A stretch of 64,000 bases of DNA from Colletes latitarsis. Lineage: Eukaryota > Arthropoda > Insecta > Hymenoptera > Colletidae. Below the pieces are notes generated by a model. It saw only the letters and a list, made by a program, of their open reading frames with translations, was not told where the DNA came from and ran no database searches. This document shows, in pieces, positions 34,684-46,667 of the stretch. The translations under genes and the position numbers were made by a program. Position 1 is the first letter of the stretch. Each line of letters starts with the position of its first letter. The stretch covers positions 24,677,501 through 24,741,500 of the forward strand of contig NC_135137.1 of NCBI RefSeq assembly GCF_051014445.1, given 5' to 3'.

Positions 34684-35647
34684 CAAGGGACCATCCCGAG
34701 GTGTAAATCTCCAATTTTGATGAAACTTCGCAATTATGTAGTTCTCATAAATCTATTGGACACGTATTTTTTTGTAGCTGCTAATATTCACTTTGAGGGG
34801 TTGAAATCAGCCCTCAAAGTTGGGGGTTCAAAACATACATTGTTAAATATCTCGGAAACTATTAGAGATAGGGGTGTACTTCAAATGGATGAAATTTATG
34901 TTTTTAAACGGCGAATTTGATAGTGTAAAGAGATTTGCAAAACTTTTATTTGTTTAAACAATATGTTAAAAAATAGCACATTTTTTAATTTTCTCGTTGG
35001 ATATTAATGATTTTTTTCTCCATTTGTACAGAGAAACTACACATCCATGTACAAAATACGGATAAATTGGAATTTTGATTTTTTCACAATAAAGAAAGAC
35101 AAATTTTATATTTGTAATTTTTTTCGTATTTCGTGTTGTACGAAGTACCAGATCGCATATAATACGGTAAATGCTATGGTCTAATGACTTTTTGTTTAAT
35201 TATATTATAGTATGCTTTGCTGGCTGATCCCAAAATGGTAAAAATTTCGGTCTAATGACAGATATAACGTTTGCCTGCGCTGCGCTGCGTACTAAAGGGC
35301 AGCGTATAAGCGTAAGTAAGGTTTTGGCTTAACGATTGTAGGACCTGTTTATGAGTGTGATACTTTTATTAAGGAGTCTTTACTGAACGAGGGTCGTTTT
35401 AAATATTAGTTGGTTATATCTTATGTTCTGATTTTTGAACGTCAGGTAGCTCTGAAAAGAACTGTTTCATTTTCGACCTTTGCTGATTTCCAAGTAATCG
35501 TAATTTGGTTACAGTTGTTACATCCGTCGTTATAAATACTACTCCGAATATGAACCTGAGATATTCCTACGTATAATATATCTGGGAGCCCTGAAAAGGG
35601 CTGGTTGTATTATTGTGTCGTGAAGGCTGTGGAAATTAATTAAGAAA

Positions 35648-36164
35648 TTAGTCGCAGTAATTTTCACAAAAATGGTAACTCTCGAAAAAGTGTTTGAAAC
35701 AATAGTGCTGTTTGCACCATGAACATTTTAAACAAACGACGTCATTACAAGAACAGCAGGTCATTGTATCTAGACACATAAAACAAAAATCAACTGGATT
35801 TTCAAATTCTGGCGTTGTAACCATCGGTGTAACCACATTGATATCATGCGTATTTAAATAAATTTTTATATCTCGTACTGAACAATTGATTGTGAATTAA
35901 AGATTGCAACTTAATTATGTCGATATTTAAAAGTATTGCTAAGTGAGAAAGTTTTGCCGCAAAATTTTTCCAAATTCGGAAGCCGTACACATCCAGTGGT
36001 TGTATTAATGCAGTTGTATTCTTCGGTATTTTTAAAAATTCTATTGTTTTGCCATTCGAAATTGCATTCTGCATCATGTCTTCATCATATCCTGTCCAGG
36101 AATCAAATATTAACACGGCCTTTTCTAATACATTTGGAATATGTTCGTAAAAGTTCTTTATTTA
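35648..36164 (-). pseudogene. CAAG-family pogo-like transposase, C-terminal part with cysteine-rich finger
   Basis: Continues the gene after the LTR-like insertion. It contains LIFDSWTGYDEDM (second catalytic Asp), then IPKNTTALIQPLDVYGFRIWKNF (third Asp in the QPLD motif, as in pogo/Tigger DDE_1 enzymes), then KLQSLIHNQ. A TGA at 35844 sits where related copies have Trp or a stop, and a frameshift follows. The tail (35836-35648) reads NPVDFCFMC, then CCSCNDVVCLKCSWCKQHYC, then FKHFFESYHFC: a cluster of at least ten cysteines and histidines, probably zinc binding. Such a tail is not a standard feature of pogo enzymes. Confidence 0.8.
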
Positions 36165-36500
36165 ATTTACCCGACGTCGATGCACTGATGATAACTATAA
36201 GATCGCGACTCGATGCGTATAGTCGCGACGCGTTAATTTACTAATTTAATAGTGAAATAACTAGTTCAATTTTACTTTCGCGTTGTCGTGTGGATCTGGA
36301 TTATACTGGCTCGGGCGATCGGGGTCCTGTCTTTATACGCGCCTTTTCCCGATCGTCCGTTTTTTCTTCAAGCCGGGTGCAAAAATCCTCGCGCGCGCGT
36401 GCCGTGGAACGTTCTGGATCCTTCGAAACCATGTTCCACGACACGTGCTCGCTATTGATTTTTGCACCCGGCCCGATTCTTCCAATCGATTGCGGACGGA
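36165..36500 (-). repeat. LTR-like insertion in the CAAG-family transposase
   Basis: Interrupts the coding sequence between the first and second catalytic blocks. On the minus strand it shows GGACGATCGGGAAAAGGCGC followed by GTATAAAGACAGG, the same promoter layout as the LTR at 27309 and the LTR part at 62816. An inner repeat GGGTGCAAAAATC occurs twice, once in each orientation of a small stem. The ends could not be fixed to the base. Confidence 0.55.
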
Positions 36501-37467
36501 ACAATAACATTAGGTGCTCTAAACACATTTTGTTGTACCTGTGGTCCTAATTGCACACTTACCTTTTTTAACACAATAAATAACGGCGAAAGTAATTTCC
36601 CATCTGCTGAAACCGTTGGTTGGATTGTATAGCTGTGCGTTACTGCTGTTGATGACTGAATTAGGGTACTTGTTTGTTTCTCGCCTTTCCATGATAATGT
36701 TCTTGCATAGTGAAGCTCCAGTTGAAACCCGCTTTGATCAATGTTAAAAATGTATGGTTCTTCGAAGTATTCAAAATATATTTTAACATGTATAACAAAA
36801 TTCTCTGCAGATGCGGTTATTATCGACAAATTCTCATTGTAATTGCGCGTGATTAATTTTGTTGTCTTTCTCGAAACAATATTATATTTTTGTTTGAAAT
36901 TCTAGAGCCAATGGTATGATGCCCGGAAACCTTCTGGTTCTCTTGCAATGCCCATCTTCTTATGTCATTATCATGGATTGCTATGTTTCGATCACGTGTT
37001 CCTATGAATTTCCTCAAAGTTTCCTTTGCAATAATTTCCAATTTATTAACGCGGGTACCGTCTTTATGTACCTGTTTCTCCCATCTATATAAATGCCCTA
37101 CAGACTTCACCTTTCTGTATCTATTTCTTACTGTTTGAAATGATAAACGTTTCCGTTTCCCACTTTTCCAAAAATTCACAACTTCTTCTTTATATTGGAT
37201 ATCTATGTCTTGCTCACCTTCCGATTCTTCTTCATTGTCAGGCGAAGTTCCTGACTCTTGAACAGTTAATTCCGATGTTGAAGGAGTAATAGTTTCCTCT
37301 TCATCTTCTTGCGTTAAATTTTCAAACAGTAACTCCTGCTCTGTTTCAATGAATGCATATTCCCACAATTTGTATTTATCTATTAATTCTATGATGATTT
37401 TAGATAACTCGACCTCTAGCATTTGCAGGAGTTTTGTTCCTATCACTAGAATAGCTAAAATTTTCAA
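36501..37467 (-). pseudogene. CAAG-family pogo-like transposase, N-terminal and first catalytic part
   Basis: Starts at 37467. Residues 1-75 are acidic and helical, including KIIIELIDKYKLWEYAF and a Glu-rich run. Then a CENP-B-like DNA-binding segment: VVNFWKSGKRKRLSFQTVRN, VGHLYRWEKQ, KLEIIAKE, and HDNDIRRWAL near residue 175, the usual landmark of pogo/Tigger-like HTH regions. A one-base shift near 36885 moves the frame to 36829-36452, which holds NIDQSGFQLELH (first catalytic Asp) and HSYTIQPTVSADGKLLSPLF. So the three Asp blocks of a DDD enzyme exist across the gene, but this copy is broken by two frameshifts, a stop and an insertion. Confidence 0.82.
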
Positions 37468-37718
37468 TTAAAATATCAATGATATTCTCCGGATTAACTT
37501 TTATAATTGTAATCAATCAAACTGTGAGACAAAAAAAAATTAAAAAAAGAAAAATAGTAAAGAACAAATCAAGAAATTGAAATGAAATAAAAATTAAAAC
37601 GAAATAAAATGAAATTAAATGAAATAAAAATTAAAATAAAATAAAATGAAATGGAATTAAATAAAAATTAAAACGAAATAAAATGAAATGAAATTAAAAT
37701 AAAATTAAAACAGAGCAA
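37468..37718. repeat. AT-rich low-complexity tract
   Basis: 37545-37715 is a degenerate microsatellite of ATGAAAT/AAATTAAA units (for example AAATGAAATTAAATGAAATA). It lies between the transposase start and the copia insertion and holds nothing coding. Confidence 0.7.
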
Positions 37719-37723
37719 GATAG

Positions 37724-37969
37724 TGTTAAGATTTCACATCGGGGGGCGACCCGAATCGAGTCATACGCCCCTGTCGTTGCCCCGTCGGGACCGACGCGCG
37801 ACTGTTTGGCAACGATGAGTTTGCAGTTGTTTCTTCGACGTTTTGACGACATGTTTTACCTTTCCGCGGCTACGACGTTTATTCATGTTTTGCATAATTA
37901 ATAAATCTTGTTTGTGAGTTAACACCTTTTCATTTCCGAGTCTTCTAACCGGGAGCTGCCCTCCGAACA
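37724..37969 (+). repeat. copia 5' LTR
   Basis: A 246-bp repeat starting TGTTAAGATTTCACATCGG and ending CTCCGAACA. It differs from the 3' LTR (42259-42504) at about 4 positions by eye (98%). It contains an AATAAA near 37900. The target duplication GATAG lies at 37719-37723 and 42505-42509. Starts TG and ends CA. Confidence 0.93.
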
Positions 37970-37983
37970 GGTTATGGGCCCAG
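37970..37983 (+). other. copia primer binding site
   Basis: GGTTATGGGCCCAG directly follows the 5' LTR. In insect copia elements this sequence pairs with an internal half of initiator tRNA-Met, not with its 3' end, and it is a copia hallmark. Confidence 0.8.
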
Positions 37984-38075
37984 ATAGGAAATCGAAAGAA
38001 GTGGAACATCGGCAAATAACGTGAGTGTCGTGATTGTGCGTCTCCTGAGTTCGTGCGACATTTTTTTTCACTAAG

Positions 38076-39128
38076 ATGACAACGACGTCGGTTAAAATCG
38101 AGTCTTTGACGAAAGATAACTACGATACTTGGAAGATCCATATGGAATCGTTATTAATAAAAAACAAAATGTGGGATTATGTCAACGGCGAAACGAAAAA
38201 GCCGGAACTTGTAGAGGGGAACGCGGCATCAATCGAAGCGGTGAAGAAATGGGAGAAGGAAGATCGTAAGGCAAAGTCCGACATCATCCTTGGAATCAGC
38301 CCGAAAGAGTTAAAGCAGGTGAAGGAATGCGTTACTTCTCGGGATGTTTGGCTACGTTTACAAAAGACGTATCAATCAAAAGGTCCGGCTCGGAAAGCCA
38401 CGCTTCTGAAACGTCTTATGCTGCATCGCATGGAGGCAAATGGTGACATTCGAGATCACCTCAGGGATTTTTTCGACACGTTGGATAAATTGACCTATAT
38501 GGGGGTAATCTTGGATCAAGACCAACTGTCGATAATGTTGCTCTATAGTTTACCAATGAGCTTCGAAAATTTCCGATGCGCAATTGAATCAAGAGACAAC
38601 TTACCGCCACCAGAGGACCTTCGAGTAAAAATCGTGGAAGAAAGCGACGCTCGAAAAAAGGACGAGCGCAGTGTCGTAACGAACGCGCTCTTTGCGAAAA
38701 GGACAAATAGATATACAGGCGCGAACGCAAGAGGAAACAGTGAATCGAAAAGCGATCATAAAAGAAAAGTTAAGTGCTTTCGATGTCACAAATTCGGACA
38801 CAAAGTGAGCGAGTGTAAGCAGCTACCGAAGAACGTCGAGCAGGCGAAAACCAGCCTCTTTATTTCATTGGAGACGCAAGAGGCGTACAGTGTGGAAGAA
38901 AATAGAAGTGATACTTGGTGCCTAGACAGTGGGCGCACGGCACACATGTGCAAAAATCGAGAAAAATTCGCGAATGGGGTTAAAATGTTTCCCGGAAAAC
39001 TAAATCTCGCGAATAGTGCATCGACGGAAGTTGCAGCGCGCGGAACTGTTTCTATGAACACAGTAGTAAATGGAAAAACAGACATAGTTACTTTGAGACG
39101 GACTTACGTAGCAATTTATTATCAATGA
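38076..39128 (+). pseudogene. gag: copia gag and start of protease, frameshifted
   Basis: Starts MTTTSVKIESLTKDNYDTWK, a normal copia gag start. Gag domain residues about 15-200 (LWLRLQKTYQSKG-type region, IMLLYSLPMSFENFRCAI). A CCHC knuckle CFRCHKFGHKVSEC at residues 234-247 would bind RNA. The protease follows with WCLDSGRTAHM near residue 285; the usual copia motif is DSGAT or DSGAS, so the residue after DSG is changed. The frame breaks near 39095-39128 at the loop where copia proteases read LRN.LYVP, apparently by a small deletion. In an intact copy this would be one polyprotein with pol. Confidence 0.9.
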
Positions 39129-42100
39129 GTAAAATTACGGATAAAGGTTACAGTGTCGTGTTTGAAAAACACGTGGCGACGGTGGTAAACGGCAACCGAA
39201 AAACTGTTCTACGGGCACCTCGCGTAAACGGTCTTTTACATTGTAAGGGAATCGGCACCTCAGTGTCGTACGGCCACTCGCACCAGCCCGATTTAGCGAT
39301 CGTTCGTGGCATCAGCTGAGGTATGGCATCGGAAGATGGGACATTTAAACTTTAAAGATCTCGAGAAGTGTGCTAGAGACGGTAAAGTACACGGAATAGA
39401 CATTAAAAGATCTGGTAATTTAAAGTGCGATATATGCATTCGCGGAAAAATGTCTCGGTTACCTTTTATAAAGACATCAGAACGGAGTTCGAGTTTATTA
39501 GAGATCGTTCATTCCGACGTATGCGGCCCTTTTCGCGTGAGATCAAATGGCGGTGGTGCCGCATATTTTGTGGCTTTTATTGACGACTTTTCTCGATGGT
39601 GTGAGATCCGTATGATCAAGTCGAAAGATCAAGTTTTCGATAGTTTTAAAGGTTTTAAAACGTATGCCGAGAATGTAACCGGAAAAAGGATTAAGTATTT
39701 GCAATCCGATAATGGACGCGAATACGTGAATACCGCGTTTGACAAGTTCTTGAACGAAGCCGGTATTAAGCGACGACTCAGCGTCACTTACACCCCCGAA
39801 CAAAATGGACTAGCCGAAAGGAAGAATAGGACGATTTTGGACATGACGCGATGTCTGTTGTTGCAATCGTCGTTACCAGATTGTTTTTGGGGGGAAGCCG
39901 CAAACACGGCAAATTATATACGCAACCGATGCCCGTCTGCCAGCCTCGGAGGCACAACACCATTTGAAAAGTGGACAGGGCGAGTTCCAGACGTACGTCA
40001 TCTACGGATTTTTGGTTGCGACGTGTATTCTCGTGACAGGACACCGAACCAGGGGAAGCTCAGACCCCGTTCAAGAAGAGGAATATTCGTCGGATATTCG
40101 GAGACCTTAAAGGCTTACCGTGTGTGGGTTCCAGAAGAAAGAAAAATCGACATCACACGCGATGTTATTTTCATGGACGAAAACTCCATTGTAGACAAGA
40201 GAGTCGATGTGCAAGAGAAGTCGACAACATCCGGAGACGTAGGAAAATCTTCTAAACCTACTGGACTTCTCGAGGTAGTATTATCCCCGAATGACGATTC
40301 AAACGAGGAAAGAGGACAGATTCGTCAGCAAGAACCAGACGAGATCGTCGACTTTGAATCGGGGGAAGTGAGTCCTAGCGATTCAGGCGACGACTTAACT
40401 GACAAGCAAGAGGAAACACCTAGACGAGCACGTGGACGTCCGTGGATCATAAGGACGGGTTTGAGGGGAAGACCCCGAAAATTGTTCCATACGGCTACCA
40501 AAGCCGAGGTATGTGATACCGAAGAAGTTTTTCCGATGGAAGTACCATTGAAGAAAGCGCTAAACGGACCCGATATGAGCGAATGGATTCGTGCTATGGC
40601 TTCGGAACTCATTTCCATGTTGAAGAACGACACCTGGAAACTCGTACAACGACCTAGGGATCGGAAAGTGATTGGCAGCCGCACCGTCCTGACGAACAAG
40701 TATCATCCGGACGGCACTCTGGCCAGGAGGAAGGCCCGAATCGTTGCTCGTGGTTTTTCACAAAGACCCGGCATCGATTTCTCGGAAACCTTTGCCCCAG
40801 TCGCGCGCGTGGGCTCCATTCGACTAATAACATCTCTCGCTGCTCAGTATGATTTGGACATTTTTCAGTTCGACGTAGAGACTGCCTACCTGAATGGCGA
40901 ATTGGAAGAAGATGTCCTGATGGAGGTTCCAGATTTCAAAGAAGACGTCTTGGAAGAAATAATCCGAACCAATAGCGGAAACAGAGGAAAGCGAAGCAGA
41001 TGTTGAGCGATCTGGCGAGCGGAGACAAGGTGTGCTTGCTTAAGAAGTCCATCTATGGCTTGAAACAAGCGGGACGTCGATGGCACATAAAGCTGAGCGA
41101 AAAATTAAAGCATTATGGGCTTTCTCAGTCATCAGCAGATTCCTGCGTGTTTTACTCAGGAAAAGGAGAGGACATTTTCATCGTTGTCGTTTATGTGGAC
41201 GATATTTTAGTCGTTACACGAAACCAAAAGAAGGTAAACGACCTTGAAACTTATCTGTCAAAGTGTTTTCAGATGAAGAAACTAGGGAAGGTCAAGTACT
41301 TCCTAGGAATGGAATTCAGCAAGGACCAGGATGGGATAAGTATCAGTCAGAAGGGATACATCAACGACTTGTTATCCAGATTCGGCATGGTTGACTGTAA
41401 TCCCGTAAAAACTCCCATCGACCTGGGCACCAAATTGAAGAAGATCGAGGAGGAACTTACACCTGGACCGTCGAAATACCCGTATCGAGAGCTAGTGGGC
41501 TCGTTGATGTATCTGGCCGTTTGTTCAAGGCCCGACATCGCGTATGCTGCGAGTTATCTCAGCCAGTTTAATTCTGGACATGACGATAGTCATTGGAACG
41601 CCGGAAAACGCGTGCTGCGGTACCTGAAGGGTACGTCCGACGTGGGACTTCGATATTCTAAGAAGCTCGAACCTTTGACTGGTTTCGTCGATGTAGATTG
41701 GGCCAATGACTCACAGGATAGGAGATCTTACTCCGGATTTGCTTTTGTATTAGGCGGATCACCAATATCCTGGGAATCGAAGAAACAGAGGACGGTGGCT
41801 CTTTCTACAACTGAAGCAGAGTACATGGCGTTGGCTGAGGCAACCAAGGAGGCCATCCACCTTCGACGTTTCATGTTCGAGTTGGGGTTCGACGAGCTTG
41901 CATCCGTGCAAATGTTTGATGATAATTGTGGGACCATCAAATTGGCAGAAAATCCTGTGTTTCACAACAGGAGCAAGCACATAGATGTCAAACATCATTT
42001 TGTGCGAGAAGTCCTAGCAGAAGGATGGATGAAACTTCAGCATCTGCCATCTCAAGACATGGCCGCTGACGTATTCACTAAAGGGATCTCAGGATCAAAA

Positions 42101-42148
42101 CATTGGGCTTGTTTGAAAAAGCTCGGATTAAATTTTTGTTGTCCATAG
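39125..42148 (+). pseudogene. pol: copia pol: integrase, reverse transcriptase, RNase H; two more frameshifts
   Basis: Pieces in order: 39125-39319 protease tail; 39306-41006 integrase and start of RT; 41000-42148 rest of RT and RNase H. The integrase has an HHCC finger (WHRKMGHLNF ... CDICIRGK), the catalytic Asp in HSDVCGPF, Asp in QSDNGREY and Glu in NGLAERKNRT. RT: KARIVARGFSQRPGIDF, FDVETAYLNGE, then YVDDILV at 41192. RNase H: DVDWANDSQDRRSYSG and STTEAEYMAL, with SKHIDVKHHFVRE near the end. The frame breaks near 39300 and near 40940-41000. All catalytic motifs survive. The breaks and near-identical LTRs are discussed in the findings. Confidence 0.92.
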
Positions 42149-42248
42149 GAGCACGGCCGACGAACGTTCCGGGGAAGCATGGGATTCTATTTCAAAGGAG
42201 CCCGCGCTTTGGACATCATACGACTATGCACTTATGCCTAGTGCACGT

Positions 42249-42258
42249 CGAGGGGAAG
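42249..42258 (+). other. copia polypurine tract
   Basis: GAGGGGAAG precedes the 3' LTR directly and would prime plus-strand DNA synthesis. Confidence 0.7.
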
Positions 42259-42504
42259 TGTTAAGATTCCACATCGGGGGGCGACCCGAATCGAGTCATA
42301 CGCCCCTGTCGTTGCCCCGTCGGGACCGACGCGCGACTGTTTGGCAACGATGAGTTTGCAGTTGTTTCTTCGACGTTTTGACGACATGTTTTACCTTTCC
42401 GCGGCTACGACGTTTATTCATGTTTTGTATAATTAATAAATCTTGTTTGTGAGTTAACATCTTTTCATTTCCGAGTCTTCTAACCGGGAGCTGCCCTCCA
42501 AACA
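42259..42504 (+). repeat. copia 3' LTR
   Basis: A 246-bp repeat nearly identical to the 5' LTR; substitutions by eye at TTTCAC/TTCCAC, TGCATAA/TGTATAA, ACACCTT/ACATCTT and CCGAACA/CCAAACA. It is followed by the GATAG duplication at 42505-42509. Confidence 0.93.
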
Positions 42505-43742
42505 GATAGTATAAAAACCGTGTATCACGACTTCTGATAATAATCACAGTGATTGTATACTGTACCACGAACACGCACAGAACTAGTTGAAATTTTAAGC
42601 AGCTCCCTCATATAGTTTCGATATGATTGCAGTACTGGTCACTTGTATCCCTACCCTAATTATCGTAACCAACCAGACACGTTTATAAAGTTCATTTTCC
42701 GAAAACAGAAGGTATAAAAGTTGTAGAAGGACTTTCCTAACAGTTTAGGAATGTGAACCATCATGGCAGGGTTGGAACAATTGGCAGTAAAAGATCAAAT
42801 CGATCATATTTTTCTACCTCAGACAGCAATTACGATCACTTGGAAATCAGCAAAGGTCAAAAATGAAACAGTTCTTTTCAGAGCTACCTGACGCTCAAAA
42901 GTCAGAACATAAGATACAACCAACTAATATTTAAAACGACCCTCGTTCAGTAAAGACTCCTTAATAAAAGTATCACACTCATAAACAGGTCCTGCAATCG
43001 TTAAGTCAAAACCTTACTTACGCTTATACGCTGCCCTTTAGTACGCAGCGCAGCGCAGGCAAACGTTATATCTGTCATTAGACCGAAATTTTTACCACTT
43101 TGGGATCAGCCAGCAAAGCATACTATAATATAATTAAACAAAAGTCATTAGATCATAGCATTTACCGTATTATATGCGATCTGGTACTTCGTACAACACG
43201 AAATACGAAAAAAATTACAGATATAAAATTTGTCTTTCTTTATTGTGAAAAAATCAAAATTCCAATTTATCCGTATTTTGTACATGGATGTGTAGTTTCT
43301 CTGTACAAATGGAGAGAAAAAAATCATTAATATCCAACGAGAAAAATAAAAAAATGTGCTATTTTATAACATATTGTTTAAACAAATAAAAGTTTTGCAA
43401 ATCTCTTTACACCATCAAATTCGCCGTTTAAAAACATAAATTTTATCCATTTGAAGCACACCCCTATCTCTAATAGTTTCCGAGATATTCAACACAGTAT
43501 GATTTGAACCCCCAACTTTGAGGGTTGATTTCAACCCCTTAAAGTGAATATTAGCAGCTACAAAAAATACGTGTCTAATAGATTTATGAGAACTACGTAA
43601 TTGCGAAGTTTCATAAAAATTGGAGATTTACACCTCGGGATGGTCCCTTGTTAGTTTATTTTGTGACTTGTTAGAGTAAATTTTGAATGCATTAAACAAA
43701 ATACAATTGATTAAAAAGGATGCTATTTTTTAGACTACTTTA

Positions 43743-45040
43743 TACTTTTTCAAAAGATACTGCTGTTCGCCAAATATTGATCTGCACGATCGACTCCTTT
43801 CATGTGTTTATTGTATTGCATTATGCAGAAAGGTTTCACGAAATTATCCGTAGAATTTCTTTTCCGCTTTCCAGTTGATATCATAGACGCATCATGAATA
43901 GTTGATATCATGCACACCAACATTTTATTTTTCCATGTGAGACGAAGAATGGATTCTCTTCGTAGAAAAGTCATTTGCCCTTTTTGAAGATTCTTAGACT
44001 TTTCTATTAGTACCTTTAGTAAGCCACGGTTCTCCCGTATGGCACCGCATAGAAGTGTTTTCGTTTCTAATAATATACCAGCTGTAGAAACGCTGTTGTA
44101 GTAATTATCTTGATATACATGATGCCAATAATCAAGCTCCGGCTTCAAGACTTATAATATAGTTTCTTGTAGCTTTTTTCCTTCATCCGAATAGATCTCA
44201 AAGTTACAAATGTACCCAGACTCACTTTCACAAAGCATTCTCACTCAAAGCCCATATTTCGTTATATTTACCGGATTATATGTTCTGAAGCTGATACGTC
44301 TTCTCCATGATATCATTGCTTCAAGTGATAACTACTGTTTCGGTACATACAGAGATCGATATTTTGGAATAATTAATCCAATACAGGCCTAATTTTACAA
44401 CGTCTGTCTCCTCTATATGTATTTTGTGCATTATCACTGAGATGGAAAAATGTAAGAATTTGCTCGAACCTCATCCTGCTCATAGTTTTAGGGAATATTG
44501 GTGCTCCAACCAAAGTGTCCGTTGACCAGTAATTTCCCCAATGTGATTTTTTAGTTTGTCGCATCAATATCAATAACCCAAGAAACTTCTTCATATCCCT
44601 AGTTGTAACTTCCGTCCATGGTAAAATTTTAGCAGAGTTTTTATGAAATTGTTTCATTTGAAAGTGGTATAAATTGATTTGGGAAACAACCAAATGAAAA
44701 AAGTCGTTATCAAAAAATAAATCCGTTACTTTACTGATGCTCGGTGCATCACTAAATTCTATAGTTACAACCGAAATGTTTGAATAATCCTTCAAGGAAG
44801 GTGTAATGTCATTTTCAATTCAATCTTCAAAATCACATACACTATCAGATTCTGTAATATTTCTTTTTTGCCGTTTTGGTGGTATGCCAGATTCATCACT
44901 TTCCGAATCACTACAATTTATTTCGAAATTACTCGGACAATCAGATAAAGTATCGGCGTATAATTCATTGAAATTTTTTTCACCGTTACGTTTCGTTATG
45001 GTTGAAATTTTTGAATTACTAACATTGTAATAAAAATCTA
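43743..45040 (-). pseudogene. piggyBac transposase, decayed
   Basis: The N-terminus is acidic (CSDSESDESG, then PPKRQKRN) with a stop near 44820. The frame 44795-44373 contains FLGLLILMRQTKKSHWGNYW and PIFPKTMSRMRFEQILTFFHL, the conserved DDE_Tnp_1_7 start. The next block reads YRSLYVPKQ, stop, LSLEAMISWR: the first catalytic Asp of the usual LS(I/L)DEAM is missing. Then ESGYICNFEIYSDEGKKLQ, stop, and 44148-43750 with VYQDNYYNSV (second Asp) and HMKGVDRADQYLA (third Asp). A last fragment (FLINCILFNAFKIY) near 43690 is cut by the CAAG element at 43651. At least four stops. Dead. Confidence 0.88.
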
Positions 45041-46667
45041 AATATCAAGAAAAGTATTTAAAAGTACGAATTCACTATAGAGTTTTTCTCTGGACAGAAA
45101 AATCTCTCTAGAGAAAAGCTCTGTAGTAAATCGGTACCTTAATTTTCGTCATATGACGCAGAGGGAAAATTCTCAAAGTTGTCACGTGTGGCATTTAATC
45201 TTAAATTACACTTTTGCTTCTTAGCAAATGTTTGATATCAATTTTTTGAATACATGAAAGCTAAATGATCATCATCCAGCTCCATGGGCTGAGTTTTCCC
45301 ACCGCGCCTTTAACGAAGATTTCACGATGCAAATAGAATTGACGCTGGCCGAAGAAAGATTATTTCGCTTCTTGGTCTTTACGTCAGGTAACATGGAAAA
45401 CAATTTTTCTGCATCTGTATTAGAATTTGGGAGTAATCTAATGGTATTTAATAACTTCATTAATTCCGGAAATTTGATTTTGTAGTCCAGATTTCGCGTT
45501 AATAAAATTGTGTCCCAGAAACCATCGAATTTCATCTCGATAAGCGTCTGTCTATCTTTCGTTGCAAATTCCAAAGGCAATATTGACCATTCTCTTTGCA
45601 ATTCTTTTTCGTCGAAACCGTCGAATTTTTTAGCTACAAAGAGAACATTTCTGAAGGGACTGTCTCTGTCTATCATTCAACACCAAACTAGGTTGAAAAA
45701 CATACAACTGGCTAAGAAATTCGAGATTAGCAATCGATGACGAATTTCGTTTGCAGCTATAATATAAAACGTCAAATAATTTTTTCTTACGGTTTCTACG
45801 TTGCCGGATTTGCCTTCTACATTCAATTGATGCAGGAAATTAACACACTTTGATCCTACGTTTATACTATTGTTACGTCGGATCCCCGTCGGTATTAGCA
45901 AGAAGAGATTCCCCTAGGCTTACCCGGTCACCTTTCCCTCTGACAAGGAACGTTTTTCAGGTGTCCGCCTCCGATTGTTTTGAATTTTGGATATGTTCTA
46001 AAGGGCCGAAAAATAAGATATACGTATTTTTTTATATCGGCCCGTTTTCATATTTAGGGGGTGAAACTACCCCCTAAATTTTCAGCTACGATAGGCTACC
46101 TCAAAAACTATCATAGATAGAAGAAACTTTCTTAAGGAAAAGTTGCATGATTTTTTATGTACATATAATTGCTGGTCATCAATTTTGTAAAAAATAATTT
46201 ATTTATAACAAAAAATTTGTTTATAACATTATTTTAAAAGAAATCACAATTTACATAATAACAAAAAAGAACACAATTTCTTTTCTGAATCCATTGATAT
46301 ATCACATAGTATGTTTGCCTCTTACAATTTTGCGTATTTCAATATTATGTATGTGTTGCGCACACACATCGGGTGGCGGTCATATCAGATATAATGTATG
46401 GTTAATGTTCATTATAATATCTGGCATTTACTATGTATACTAGGCACTAGTAGAGTTATTTTTAGCTTACAATATTAATAAAAATTACTTTAGTATTTAC
46501 GCATTAATATGCGATACATACATATGGTAAGGAATATAATTAATATAAATTAATTTCCGGTACTACTAACATCATTGGTGTAATTATATTTCAAATGTAT
46601 GTAAAGATAGTATAAATTTATCACCTGAATTTTTTACATAATGTGTGAAGTTTATAAAATGATTCAC

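Larger units (their letters stand above)
34684..43650 (-). mobile_element. CAAG-family element 2, carrying the fullest transposase; host of copia insertion
   Basis: Ends CAAGGGACCATCCCGAGG on both sides. Inverted arms are about 825 bp each (34684-35511 and 42829-43650) and highly similar. It is flanked by TTA on both sides (34681-34683 and 43651-43653). Between the arms are a minus-strand pogo-like transposase (35648-37467), an LTR-like insertion at 36165-36500 and a complete copia element at 37724-42504. Without the insertions it would be about 3.8 kb. The right flank is a piggyBac pseudogene and the left flank a gypsy fragment. Confidence 0.88.

Noticed and set aside
43100..43330. 76-codon ORF on the plus strand
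   Set aside because: It lies in the right inverted arm of the CAAG element and has no match in pattern to any family; the left arm does not conserve it.
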